Assembly: GCA_020639075.1 (NCBI GenBank)
Contig: JACKHI010000002.1
Span: 806,001 to 870,000 of the forward strand
Direction of reading: 5' to 3'
DNA: 64,000 nt
Source: Phycisphaerales bacterium
GTDB taxonomy: Bacteria; Planctomycetota; Phycisphaerae; UBA1845; UTPLA1
The notes below the pieces were generated by a model. It was not told where the DNA came from. It ran no database searches and saw nothing but the letters and a program-made list of their open reading frames with translations. This document shows, one piece after another, positions 17,782 through 27,167 of this stretch. Every line of letters begins with the position of its first letter. The first letter of the stretch is position 1. Position numbers and translations under genes: made by a program.

Positions 17782-18651
17782 CTATCGCGCCATCGACTCG
17801 AGTACCTTGATCAATGCCTGCGTTCCATAGCGACTCCCGCCGCTCGCGACGAGTTCGTCGTACAGTCTCTTCGCAAGCCCCAGCCCCGGCAGATTGAGGC
17901 CGAATCGTTCGGACTCATCGATCGCGATCCGCATGTCCTTGATGAAGTGCTCGACGTAAAACCCTGGCGCATAATCCTCTTTCAGCATGCGAGGATAGTA
18001 GTTCGAGAGGCTCCACGACGCAGCCGCACCGCCGCCGACGCTCTCCAGGACGCGTTGCGGATCAAGACCGCTGGCGCGGGCGTACATCAACCCTTCGCAG
18101 ACGGCGACCATGCCCGCGGCAATCAGGATTTGGTTGACCATTTTCGTATGCTGTCCGCAGCCGGCGGGGCCCTGCAGAACGACGGTCTTTCCGAGCGTGT
18201 CGAAAATAGGCCGCGCGCGTTCGAATGCCGCCTGTTCGCCGCCGACCATGATGGAGAGCGTCGCGTTGCGGGCGCCGACATCTCCTCCGCTGACGGGTGC
18301 GTCGAGTGACGCGATTTTCCGGGAAGCCGCCGCCGCAGCGATTTCGCGCGCGAGCGAGGGGCTGCTCGTCGTGAAGTCAATCAGCAGTGCACCGGCGGGG
18401 AGGGCCGTGAGTACGCCGTCGCCCGAGAGAGTGACGCTGCGGACATCGTCCGGATAGCCGACGATCGTGCACGCGACGTCGGCCCGGGATGCCGCGGCCG
18501 CGGGGGACTCCGCCCATTGAGCGCCGCGCTCAATCAGCGAATCCGCCTTGGACCGGGTGCGATTGTAGACGCTGAGCGTGTGGCCGGCGTCGAGCAGATG
18601 GCCGGCCATCGAACGGCCCATGACTCCCGTGCCGATCCAGGCGATGTGCAT
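17782..18651 (-). CDS. NAD(P)-dependent beta-hydroxyacid dehydrogenase (HIBADH-like)
   Basis: A 289-residue cytoplasmic oxidoreductase of the 3-hydroxyisobutyrate/tartronate-semialdehyde reductase family. It begins with a Rossmann fold (MHIAWIGTGVMGRSMA), then has the substrate-site motif DAPVSGGDVGARNATLS and the catalytic lysine region CGQHTKMVNQILIA. A Shine-Dalgarno (AGGAG, 9 nt before ATG 18651) fixes the start, although the frame is open about 60 codons further. Length matches the family. The exact substrate (hydroxyisobutyrate, tartronate semialdehyde, succinic semialdehyde) is not decided by the sequence. Confidence 0.9.
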   Translation of the reverse strand: MHIAWIGTGVMGRSMAGHLLDAGHTLSVYNRTRSKADSLIERGAQWAESPAAAASRADVACTIVGYPDDVRSVTLSGDGVLTALPAGALLIDFTTSSPSLAREIAAAAASRKIASLDAPVSGGDVGARNATLSIMVGGEQAAFERARPIFDTLGKTVVLQGPAGCGQHTKMVNQILIAAGMVAVCEGLMYARASGLDPQRVLESVGGGAAASWSLSNYYPRMLKEDYAPGFYVEHFIKDMRIAIDESERFGLNLPGLGLAKRLYDELVASGGSRYGTQALIKVLESMAR

Positions 18652-18792
18652 CTCTAAATTCTCCTGCGCTGGTTGGGGCGTAACTGTTCTGGGGATCATA
18701 GAATGCGCCGGACGTATCGCAAGAAGTCGGATTTGCCTCTGACGATCGGATTGCCCGGCATGCATGATGAGCAGGATCGCCAGAGAGCGGAG

Positions 18793-18954
18793 ATGACGAC
18801 GCTCGACTACGCGTCGAAACATGAGATTCGACGTCATCCGGGCCCGTCGGACGAGGAGATTGTTCGATTTTTCGGATGGGGGATGTGGCTGGCGATCGCG
18901 ATACCCTTCGTTGTCGGCGTACTCTTTGTCGCCTTCCTGCTTGTATCCGGGTAA
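18793..18954 (+). CDS. Small single-helix membrane protein, unknown function
   Basis: A 53-residue protein: a polar N-terminus (TTLDYASKHEIRRHPGPSDE) followed by one long hydrophobic helix (WGMWLAIAIPFVVGVLFVAF) ending the protein. The frame is open upstream to 18673. ATG 18793 is preferred because it leaves room for the divergent promoter of the minus-strand dehydrogenase and has purine-rich sequence before it. The amphiphilic N-tail/C-helix shape is real-looking, but no family is recognised. Confidence 0.5.
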   Translation: MTTLDYASKHEIRRHPGPSDEEIVRFFGWGMWLAIAIPFVVGVLFVAFLLVSG

Positions 18955-19035
18955 ATATGGGGCATCGGGCTGTTTTTCCGGCGTTTCATCGATTCCAGTC
19001 GATCCAACGAGACGAAACGGCCGTAGAGTCAGTGC

Positions 19036-20205
19036 ATGGACAATATGACGACGTTTAACTGGACCGTGGCGGCTTCCGCGACGATTGACGGTGCGCTGCT
19101 GTTGGCGCTGTTATTCCGGCGAGCGAGGCTGCTGGAAGCGGATAGCGTTGCCATCGGGCCGAAACGTGGCGTTGGCGGGTTGCTCGTCGCTCTGACGGTC
19201 GTCGCCGTCGCATTCATATTGAAACTCGTCGCGTTCAGGGCTATCGGAGTACATCTATTCGGATGGATTCGGCTCGCGTATGTCGATGCGGTCGTGATGA
19301 TTCCGATAGTCTGTACCTTGGTCCTGCTGAACGGCATTCGCCGCAACCCAGGGGCCCGACGATTCACGTCGAGCGTATATGCGCTGGCCGCGCTCGGCGT
19401 CGCGGGTGCGCCAATCGGATTCTACGCGACGTATGTCGAGCCGTACTGCGTTCAGTTGGAGACGGCGACGGTCGATGTCCAGCGGCACGCGAAGGTCCCG
19501 ACGCCGATTCGTCTCGGCGTTCTGGCGGACATTCAGACGGATCGTGTGACGGACTACGAGCGCGGCGCCGTCGAACGGCTGATGGCGGAGCGGCCGGATA
19601 TCGTGTTACTGCCCGGCGACGTTCTGCAATGCACGCGTCGTGAATACGCAGCCCAGATCGACGAGATGCGCCAACTCGTTAAGACGATCGATGCGCCCGG
19701 CGGGGCGTTCTTCGTCGAGGGCGATGTCGACGAACTCGATCGACTGCGGCCGCTGTTCTGGGATACGCCCGTGCGTATGCTCGTTAACGAGATTGCTGAA
19801 ACGCGCGTAGGGAAGCAGCGCGTGTTGATCGGCGGCATCGAATTGAACTATCGGTCGGCGGCGGCACGCAAGACAATCCAGGAACTGATCGACATGCCTC
19901 GCAACGGCCGCATCAAAGTGCTCGTGGCCCATCGACCGGACGCTGTGATGATGTTGCCGAAGGATGCGGATATCGACGTAGTCGTCGCGGGGCATACGCA
20001 CGGCGGTCAGATCGTCATCCCCGGCTTCGGACCGCCCGTCACGCTTTCCGACGTACCGCGCTCGATCGGTGCGGGCGGTCTTCACGAGTACAACGACAAC
20101 GCGATCTACGTCAGTCGCGGCGTGGGCATGGAGCGCGGTCAGTCGCCGCGATTGCGCCTGTTCTGCCCACCCGAAATCTCGTTGCTGACGCTGAAAAATC
20201 CGTAG
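19036..20205 (+). CDS. Membrane metallophosphoesterase, YkuE-like, with altered metal motifs
   Basis: A 389-residue protein. Four or so N-terminal helices come first (residues 8-130), then a calcineurin-like phosphoesterase domain. Motifs in order: LADIQTD near 163 where the family has DxH, GDVLQ near 194, GDVDE near 229 where the family has GNH(D/E), HRPD near 299 and AGHTHGGQ near 318. Two canonical metal ligands are therefore replaced while the C-terminal His motifs are intact. Activity may be changed or lost. Relatives act on lipid or nucleotide phosphoesters at the membrane. A -10-like TAGAGT ends 6 nt before the ATG and there is no Shine-Dalgarno. Confidence 0.85.
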   Translation: MDNMTTFNWTVAASATIDGALLLALLFRRARLLEADSVAIGPKRGVGGLLVALTVVAVAFILKLVAFRAIGVHLFGWIRLAYVDAVVMIPIVCTLVLLNGIRRNPGARRFTSSVYALAALGVAGAPIGFYATYVEPYCVQLETATVDVQRHAKVPTPIRLGVLADIQTDRVTDYERGAVERLMAERPDIVLLPGDVLQCTRREYAAQIDEMRQLVKTIDAPGGAFFVEGDVDELDRLRPLFWDTPVRMLVNEIAETRVGKQRVLIGGIELNYRSAAARKTIQELIDMPRNGRIKVLVAHRPDAVMMLPKDADIDVVVAGHTHGGQIVIPGFGPPVTLSDVPRSIGAGGLHEYNDNAIYVSRGVGMERGQSPRLRLFCPPEISLLTLKNP

Positions 20206-20278
20206 ACCGACAGGCCGATTCCGGAGGGGCGGTCGCGAATTCGCAGATTGCCCGTGAGCAGCGGAATTCTGTCGCCGC

Positions 20279-21961
20279 TTACTTCTTGATGTACTGCTGC
20301 ACAAAGCACTCGGGCGAAATCGCCTTGCCCGTGATGCGTTTTGTCAGGTCCCGCCAGTTGTAGAGATTGCCCGGGGCGAAGATCTCCTTGCGCATGAACT
20401 CGCCGGCGGCCGTCGAGCCGACAAACGCCGTATCGCGAACGTCGTTGGTTTTGATCACGCGATGGGCGATCGTGTCGTTGACCTGCGAAGCGAATAGATC
20501 ACCGAGCATGTAGCTGTGGTAATAGACAGGGACTGTGACGACGTGGATTTTCGCGGCGTAGCCCGGCAGCGTTGCGTCATCCGGGGGGTTGACCAATTGG
20601 TACTTTTTCTTGAGATCCCACCACAGCTTGGCGAGGTCCTGCTCCGGATTGTTGTACATGCCGTGTTCGAAGCGCACCATCACTTGGGCCCATCGGCTGA
20701 AGATCAGCTTCTCGGCGCGAATCGACTCGCGAGCGGCCTGGACGTATTTCGCCGCGTCCGACTCGGAAAGGCCGACGACTTTCGTGAGCAGCTCGGGGTT
20801 CTTGGCCTTGGCGCCCATCATCATCGCGTAGCCTTCCGTCGTGATGCTGTGCGACGGCGTGCGCAGGATAAACGGCAGCTTGCGGTCAATGTACTGGTCG
20901 TACACCGCATGGCCGAGCTCGTGGATCAGCGTGTCGGCCCATCGGAGGTTCGGCTTCAGGTTGCAGAGGACGCGTTCGTCACCCGCGCGATCGATGTCCG
21001 TAGCAAATGCATGTGAGCTCTTTCCTGGTTTTTCGTACAGATCGCTGCGCCCCAGAATCCCCGCAACTTCGAGACCCATTCCTTCGTAGTATGCCTTCGT
21101 CAGGGCGAGGAGGTCCTGTGACGCATACACCTCATCGAGATCGGCGCCGCCAAGCGGCGGGGCTTCTTGGAAGAAGATGTCACCCATGTGCCAGGGCCTC
21201 AAGTCCTTCACGTCAATGCCGAAGTGGTCCGCGCGCTGTTTGTCGATGTCCGATTTGAGTTCCGCGAAGGCGTCGCGCGTCAGAACATCCAGTTCGTCGA
21301 AGACGCGCAGCAGCTCGGCCTCGTCGATTTCCTGAACGTCGAGCTTCATCTCGTAGAAATCGTCGTAGCCGAGTTTCTTCGCCAGCTCGTTCCGCATCCG
21401 AACGGTCTCGCGAAGCTTGTCCGCGACTTTCCGGCTGACGGACGTGAACCCGACCCATGCCTGCTTGGCTTTTTCCGTATCTTTCGTCGTGGCGAGAATG
21501 TCGCGAACGTCGTTTTCGCTGACTTCCTTGCCGTCGACTTCGCCGCGATGCGTATTGAAGATCCGCTCGATCTCCGTCTCAGATGCAACGATCCTCTTCT
21601 GCAGATCCGCGTCGGCCTGCGCCGGAAGGAACTCCCGGTACATGACATCCAGCATGCGGCGCTTGATCGGGTCCGTGATCCTGTTCTCGTCGCGGAGCTT
21701 CTGGAGGGTCTTGAATGTCTCTGTGTCGCTGTGGAGCTCGATCAGCTTGTTGTCGGCTTTTTCGCGACGATCGAACGCCGACTTTTCACCGGAAATGCTG
21801 GCCTCCCACCAGGCCTTGCCCGCTTCGATCACCAGCGGTTCGTAGGCAGCCAGGTATGCAGCGTGAACGGCATCAAACGTCTGTTCGGCTGTCTTCCCGG
21901 TCGGTTGGGCGGATTGTGCGAGCATGAAGAGTCCTATGGTTGCGAAAGTCACGCTGGTCAT
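20279..21961 (-). CDS. Exported zinc metallopeptidase, M2/M3-like (HELGH)
   Basis: A 560-residue, mostly helical gluzincin peptidase. The zinc site is TLIHELGHAVYDQ with the third ligand in ITTEGYAMMMG, as in the M2 (ACE-like) and M3 families. A short signal peptide (TSVTFATIGLFMLAQSAQ) suggests secretion to the periplasm. The helical N-terminal half and the C-terminal YYHSYMLGDLFASQV segment fit the M2/M3 fold; length is close to bacterial peptidyl-dipeptidases. The internal ATG at 21961 is preferred because it is preceded by GGTAGG and starts the signal peptide; six codons earlier is another ATG. M2 versus M3 is unresolved. Confidence 0.87.
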   Translation of the reverse strand: MTSVTFATIGLFMLAQSAQPTGKTAEQTFDAVHAAYLAAYEPLVIEAGKAWWEASISGEKSAFDRREKADNKLIELHSDTETFKTLQKLRDENRITDPIKRRMLDVMYREFLPAQADADLQKRIVASETEIERIFNTHRGEVDGKEVSENDVRDILATTKDTEKAKQAWVGFTSVSRKVADKLRETVRMRNELAKKLGYDDFYEMKLDVQEIDEAELLRVFDELDVLTRDAFAELKSDIDKQRADHFGIDVKDLRPWHMGDIFFQEAPPLGGADLDEVYASQDLLALTKAYYEGMGLEVAGILGRSDLYEKPGKSSHAFATDIDRAGDERVLCNLKPNLRWADTLIHELGHAVYDQYIDRKLPFILRTPSHSITTEGYAMMMGAKAKNPELLTKVVGLSESDAAKYVQAARESIRAEKLIFSRWAQVMVRFEHGMYNNPEQDLAKLWWDLKKKYQLVNPPDDATLPGYAAKIHVVTVPVYYHSYMLGDLFASQVNDTIAHRVIKTNDVRDTAFVGSTAAGEFMRKEIFAPGNLYNWRDLTKRITGKAISPECFVQQYIKK

Positions 21962-22123
21962 GGATTTCCTACCTTCCAAATGTCGGTTAGCCGGGCCGCT
22001 GGCAATTCAAAAGGCTGACTATAACGGGACGCGTCGTCGGATTGGAGCCGGCGCCGCGCGTCCGAAAGAAAACCGGCACCTTGACGATATGAGAATCCAA
22101 ACGTGATCTTCGCGCGATATTCG

Positions 22124-22132
22124 TGCTATAAT
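22124..22132 (+). promoter_or_regulatory. Extended -10 promoter before the coiled-coil gene
   Basis: TGC directly followed by TATAAT (22127-22132) is a perfect extended -10. No good -35 lies 17 bp upstream, as expected for extended -10 promoters. It predicts a leader of about 140 nt before ATG 22281. Confidence 0.5.
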
Positions 22133-22280
22133 TGTTGAAAGTAAATCGTTTTACTGAAATAATTGCCTTATCGGACGAGATCTGAATGCCATAATACAGT
22201 ACCAATTTCGTGCGGCTTCCTGAGCCGATGCTGCTACGAAGGGCTGGATTGAGTGCATAACAACAAGGGAGGAAACCGAC

Positions 22281-22490
22281 ATGACGACACCTGAACGACT
22301 GGCTGAGGCAGAGGCACGCCGCGAGGAACTCGAACGTGAGCTCGACGGTCTTGCCGACGCCAAATCGATGTCCGACAACTCCGCGCTAGAGGAGTTGGAG
22401 GCCGCGTTGAACTCCGAACTCAGCGCGGTCCAGGACAAGATCAACAAGATTTCCGAGTATCTGACCCGCCGCAAGGATCCTGTCGCGTAG
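22281..22490 (+). CDS. Small coiled-coil protein
   Basis: A 69-residue, highly charged, almost entirely helical protein (ERLAEAEARREELERELDGL and a second heptad run ending KINKISEYLTRRK). No signal or membrane helix. A strong Shine-Dalgarno (GGGAGG, 8 nt before ATG) and a near-perfect promoter support it as a real gene. Function unknown; probably an oligomeric cytoplasmic protein. Confidence 0.75.
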   Translation: MTTPERLAEAEARREELERELDGLADAKSMSDNSALEELEAALNSELSAVQDKINKISEYLTRRKDPVA

Positions 22491-22658
22491 GCCGACGCCC
22501 GGTTTCTGTCAATTGCAGAGGACCGTCGAGCGCTCCGGTCATTGTGCGTGAGTGTTGGGGAAGGATCGCATTCCGCGCGAATCCATCGGCACGAGTTTGC
22601 GTTGACGGGCGGCGGCAGCGCCGTCGCGCGGAATTCCCGCTTTCCCAGGGCGGGCGGC

Positions 22659-22664
22659 TAGAAT
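22659..22664 (+). promoter_or_regulatory. -10-like hexamer just before the VWA gene (possible leaderless start)
   Basis: TAGAAT ends 8 nt before ATG 22673, and no Shine-Dalgarno is present. Transcription would begin at or next to the start codon. Confidence 0.4.
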
Positions 22665-22672
22665 CCCTGACA

Positions 22673-24406
22673 ATGTCAGACAAGGCAAAGAAACCTCCCG
22701 GCGGTCTGGTTCATACCTATCGGGGCTACGACCCGAAGCGATTTCCCATGCCGGCCGACGCGCCCGCGGATCTTGTGACGCCCGCCTTCAACCACCTTCT
22801 CGCCTACGGCAACCTCGACGACCTGACGCCGGAGCAACTGGCGGAGGCGATCGAGATCGATCCATCTCAGATCAAGGGGTTAGGGCCGAGCATCCAGTCG
22901 CTGCTGGCGATGCTGGAGGAACGGAAGCGTCGAATTCTCGAAACATACGAGACGTCCTCCGCAAGGCGCGCGGCCGACCAGGCCTTTCTGGAAGCGTCGC
23001 GCATCGGCGAACCGCCGGCGTTCGCCAAGGCCGCATTCGAAAAGGCCGTGCGCGACGAACACCTCGCCGACCTTGAACGGCTCTGGTATCGCCTGGACGG
23101 TCGCCATGAGTTCGCGACGTCCCTGGTTGGAATGATGGAGCGGCTCGCTGAGAAATTCGAGATCGAACAGCTCGCGTCGAAATATGAGTTCACGGGACGC
23201 CGCGAAATGGACGTTCCGCAGGCGATGGAAATCAAGGAGGAGCTGGAGCGCATCGATCGCCTGATCGAACAGCTTCGCGAAGCGGCGAAGAACGCGAAGA
23301 TCTACCTGATCGACATGAACGCCCTCTCACAATTCGCCAGCGCAGAGCAGATGGAGGGCATGGAGGAAATACAGCGACAGGTCGCCGAAGCACTTCGCCA
23401 GCTCGCCGAGCAGCAGGGCCTGCAACAGAAGGGCGGCAGAATCACGCTGACGCCCAAGGCCTTCCGCTTGTTTCAGTCCAAACTGCTGGATCAGATTTTC
23501 GGCGACATCCAGGCGGCAAGAACAGGACGGCACGATGCGGAGGTCGTGGGGGACGGTGCCGTCGAAACGCAGCGAACGAGATCCTACGAATTCGGCGACT
23601 CCCTGGCGAACATGGACGTTACTGCCACTGTCATCAACGCGATGATCCGCGAGCGCGCCAAGACGCCTGATCCGTCCACGACCGCCAAGGCGGGGCGCGT
23701 TCGAATCCTTCCCGAGGACATCGAAGTCCACATCACGCGGAACACGCCGAAGTGCGCAACGGCCGTTTGCATGGATATGAGCGGCTCGATGCGCTACAAC
23801 GGCCAGTACATCAACGTGAAGCGGATGGCCCTGGCGCTCCACGGTCTGATACGCAGCGAGTACCCCGGCGACTTCGTCGATTTCGTGGAAGTCTGCTCAT
23901 TACCGCGCCGCGTCCACATCTCGGAAGTGCCTGAGCTGCTACCGAAGCCCGTGACGATTTTCGATCCTGTCGTGCGTCTCAAGGCCGACATGAGCGATGA
24001 GCGAATCACGTCGATGGACATCCCGCCGCACTTTACCAATATCCAGCGTGGCCTCAGCGTCGCCCGCCAGATGCTGCAGGTTCAGGACACGCCGAACCGG
24101 CAGATCATCCTGATCACCGACGGTCTGCCCACAGCCCACTTTGAAGGGAGCTGGCTGTACCTCCTGTATCCGCCGCACGCTCGAACGGAGCAGCACACAT
24201 TGCGCGAAGGTCTGATGTGCCGGGAACAGGGCATCACGATCAACATCTTCCTGCTGTCGAGTTGGGGGCAGACGGAGGAGGATGTCCATTTCGCCCAGAA
24301 CCTCGCCGAGAGCACGTCCGGTCGCGTGATCTTCGTCGGCGGACGGGAACTCGATCGCTATGTCGTTTGGGACTATGTCAAACGCCGTCGCGTGATTCTC
24401 GGGTAG
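22673..24406 (+). CDS. VWA domain protein with MIDAS motif
   Basis: A 577-residue cytoplasmic protein. The first 350 residues are helical and charged, with a possible coiled coil (ELERIDRLIEQLREAAKNAK). The C-terminal 220 residues are a von Willebrand factor A domain with the metal-ion site CMDMSGSMRYNG and the later LITDGLPT strand. Such proteins usually pair with a MoxR-type AAA+ ATPase to load metals or remodel complexes, but no AAA+ gene is next to this one. ATG 22673 starts the conserved-looking part; an open frame to 22544 has no Shine-Dalgarno and low-complexity Arg-rich sequence. Partner and role unknown. Confidence 0.85.
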   Translation: MSDKAKKPPGGLVHTYRGYDPKRFPMPADAPADLVTPAFNHLLAYGNLDDLTPEQLAEAIEIDPSQIKGLGPSIQSLLAMLEERKRRILETYETSSARRAADQAFLEASRIGEPPAFAKAAFEKAVRDEHLADLERLWYRLDGRHEFATSLVGMMERLAEKFEIEQLASKYEFTGRREMDVPQAMEIKEELERIDRLIEQLREAAKNAKIYLIDMNALSQFASAEQMEGMEEIQRQVAEALRQLAEQQGLQQKGGRITLTPKAFRLFQSKLLDQIFGDIQAARTGRHDAEVVGDGAVETQRTRSYEFGDSLANMDVTATVINAMIRERAKTPDPSTTAKAGRVRILPEDIEVHITRNTPKCATAVCMDMSGSMRYNGQYINVKRMALALHGLIRSEYPGDFVDFVEVCSLPRRVHISEVPELLPKPVTIFDPVVRLKADMSDERITSMDIPPHFTNIQRGLSVARQMLQVQDTPNRQIILITDGLPTAHFEGSWLYLLYPPHARTEQHTLREGLMCREQGITINIFLLSSWGQTEEDVHFAQNLAESTSGRVIFVGGRELDRYVVWDYVKRRRVILG

Positions 24407-24581
24407 GGCTTCGTCGCACCTGCCACGCTCCGGACGTTCCCGTGCGGGGCGAGGAAACGAGGTCCGAGAAGAAAATCTGGTGTTTTGCCGCGCCCAGCGG
24501 ATACAATCAGGAGCGGAGATCCGCAGGGTAAATGGAGTGGCGGTTCCCTTGTTCGATTTTCAGTGGATGGAAGGTATGCCC

Positions 24582-27053
24582 ATGCGCTCGCTCGTCGCAA
24601 ACGCGGTCCTTACCGCATTATTGTCCATTGCAGTTTCCACGCAGGCCCTCGTCGCGGCATCGACCGATGCGGCGTCAGTGTCTGACGGCGAAATTGGATT
24701 GCGTATCGACTCATCCGATACCGCCGCAATCTCCGCAGTCAGCGCTGCGGCCGTTCGCGAAATCGATTACGGCACGTTTCGGTGGATTATCCTGCCCCGA
24801 ACCGCGTATGAACAAGCCGTCGCGAACGGCGCTGTGTTCTCATACGCACCGGTCGACTATCGCATCACACTCGGCGAGCAGACGTTCGACCCGACGCGTG
24901 AATCGCCGAGTATTCCGAGCGATCTGACGGCGACAGGCGGCGACGGAATCAGCGCCCGGCTCATTCAGGTCGTCGGTCCGACTCGGCCGGAGTGGATCGA
25001 CGCGATGGCGTCTGCCGACATCCAGGTCGTACAGTACATTCACCCGTTTACATACGTCGTCTGGTCGGACGCGGCATCGATCGAGCGACTCGGCAAGCCC
25101 GAGTGGCTCCGATGGAGCGGTGTCTTCGAACCCGCTTACGCGCTACTTCCCACGTATCGCGGTCTGACGCAGACCGGCGTCGATTCGCGCGTATTGGTCA
25201 TTGCAAAGGCGGATCAGGAAGCAATTCGGAATGCGATCGCCGCGGCGGGCGGTACGCAGCAAGTGTCAACCGCAATCAGCTCGACGTTCTCCATTATTCG
25301 TTTCACAATCGATGGCAACAGGTTTGCCGACATCGCTCGCATTCCGGGCGTGTACAGCGTCAAGCCAATCCCGCAGGATGGCGGCGTTCGAGGCGAAGTC
25401 AGCTGCCTCGTGAACGTCAACAGCACTGACGGCACCAATCGAGCGACGGGCGACTACCCGACATGGCTTAACCTCGTCGGGTTGGATGGAACGGGCGTCA
25501 CGATCGCGAATGTCGACGGCGGATGCCAGCAGAATCACACGGAACTTGTGAGTCGAATCCTCCCGTGTACCGGCACGACATGCACGGGCAATTCGCCGGC
25601 CTTCAGTCATGGCACGCACACGGCAGGCATCATGGCCGCCGATGGTTCGACGGGGGCGATGGACGCGCAGGGGTTCCTTCGCGGACTCGGCGTCGCCCCA
25701 GGCGCGAATCTCGTGATTCAACACTACTCTCCGCACTTCGCGAATCCCGGCGGAATGCTGGCGCTGATGAAGGACTCCTACAACAACGGCGCGTCGCTCT
25801 CCGGAAACTCGTGGGGACCGGCGGGTTCACCGCTCGGCTACGACGACGACACGATGCAGGTCGACGTCGGTGTTCGCGACGCGGACGCGATGTCGCCCGG
25901 CGATCAACCCCTGACATACGTACTGTCGATCATGAACGGCTACGGCAGCAACTTTCAGGGCAACGGCACCCAGGGCACGCCCGATGAAGCCAAGAACCTG
26001 ATCGCCGTCGGCTCTACCGTTCTGCAGAACAACGATGGTTCGCAGAACCTCAACATCAATGATGTCTCCGCGAATTCGGCCCACGGTCCCTGCCTTGATG
26101 GCCGCAAGTTGCCGCAGATCGTCGCGCCGGGCTGCAATGTTGAATCAACCGTCCCGACGAACACGCAAAGCGTCTTCAATTGGTGCGGCACGAGCATGGC
26201 CTCGCCCCAGGTTTCTGGCGGCGTCGCGCTGTTCATCGAACACTATCGACTTCTGCCCTCATACACGACCGATCCCAGCCCGTCGCTCGTCAAGGCGGCC
26301 GTCCTTGCAGTCGCCCGAACGCTCGAAGGCCATCTCGATGCGGATGGCGCCGTGATGGGGCCTCCGTTCGACAGCCGGCAGGGATATGGTCGTTTCGATC
26401 TCGAAGCCCTCGTCGCCCCGCAGGACAACGTGTTGTACTTCGATCAGCAGGTCGTGTTCGATGCGACCGGCGAAGAGTGGTCAGTCGCTGTCGAACCGGC
26501 CAATGCGAGTCGTCCGATGCGAATCATGCTCGTCTGGACGGACGCGCCAGGTCACGGTCTCGGCGGTTCAACGCCTGCATGGAATAACAACCTGGATTTG
26601 ATCGTGGAGGCCGGCGCCAACACGTATCGCGGCAACCAGATCGCGTCGGGCGGGTTTTCGTCGACGGGCGGTACGGCCGATGCGAAGAACAACACGGAAG
26701 CGGTCTTCCTCGGGCCGACGTCGCCGGCTGCCGCCTTGATACGCGTATCCGCGTCGAATATCAGCTCAAATGGCCTTCCAAACAGCGGCGACCAGACGGA
26801 CCAGGACTTCTCACTCGTTTGCTACAACTGCGTGGCGGCGCCCGTTGAGCCCGTATGCGGGACGATCCTCGGTGACCTTGACGCAAGCGGCGTCGTGAAC
26901 GGCGCTGACGTAGGCGAATTCGTTTCGTGTTACACCAATGGCGATCCACTTGCGTCCGGCTGCGGTTGCGCCGACATGAACGACTCCTATGCGTTCGAGC
27001 AGGCCGACATCGACGCCTTCGTGAGTTGCCTGTTGGGCAATGGCTGTCCGTGA
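24582..27053 (+). CDS. Secreted subtilisin-like serine protease (S8) with C-terminal dockerin
   Basis: An 823-residue extracellular protein. The signal peptide is MRSLVANAVLTALLSIAVS. Residues about 40-275 form a prodomain-like region, and residues about 290-610 a subtilase domain with catalytic Asp (IANVDGGCQQNH), His (FSHGTHTAGIMA), oxyanion Asn (SGNSWGP) and Ser (GTSMASPQVSGG). A beta-rich P-domain-like region follows. The end is a dockerin-type pair of calcium loops: LGDLDASGVVNGADVGEF and ADMNDSYAFEQADIDAF, typical of planctomycetes. GGAAGG lies 7 nt before ATG 24582, which settles the start among three nearby ATGs. A -10-like TACAAT is at 24502-24507. Confidence 0.92.
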   Translation: MRSLVANAVLTALLSIAVSTQALVAASTDAASVSDGEIGLRIDSSDTAAISAVSAAAVREIDYGTFRWIILPRTAYEQAVANGAVFSYAPVDYRITLGEQTFDPTRESPSIPSDLTATGGDGISARLIQVVGPTRPEWIDAMASADIQVVQYIHPFTYVVWSDAASIERLGKPEWLRWSGVFEPAYALLPTYRGLTQTGVDSRVLVIAKADQEAIRNAIAAAGGTQQVSTAISSTFSIIRFTIDGNRFADIARIPGVYSVKPIPQDGGVRGEVSCLVNVNSTDGTNRATGDYPTWLNLVGLDGTGVTIANVDGGCQQNHTELVSRILPCTGTTCTGNSPAFSHGTHTAGIMAADGSTGAMDAQGFLRGLGVAPGANLVIQHYSPHFANPGGMLALMKDSYNNGASLSGNSWGPAGSPLGYDDDTMQVDVGVRDADAMSPGDQPLTYVLSIMNGYGSNFQGNGTQGTPDEAKNLIAVGSTVLQNNDGSQNLNINDVSANSAHGPCLDGRKLPQIVAPGCNVESTVPTNTQSVFNWCGTSMASPQVSGGVALFIEHYRLLPSYTTDPSPSLVKAAVLAVARTLEGHLDADGAVMGPPFDSRQGYGRFDLEALVAPQDNVLYFDQQVVFDATGEEWSVAVEPANASRPMRIMLVWTDAPGHGLGGSTPAWNNNLDLIVEAGANTYRGNQIASGGFSSTGGTADAKNNTEAVFLGPTSPAAALIRVSASNISSNGLPNSGDQTDQDFSLVCYNCVAAPVEPVCGTILGDLDASGVVNGADVGEFVSCYTNGDPLASGCGCADMNDSYAFEQADIDAFVSCLLGNGCP

Positions 27054-27167
27054 CATTTCATGCAGAAGAACCTCGCGTCGAAATCGAGTCACTGATCAGT
27101 GCGAATCAATGCCGAGCGCAGGGCGTCGCGACTCGATCGCGAGACGGTCTTGCTCGTTCCGGCAGCG

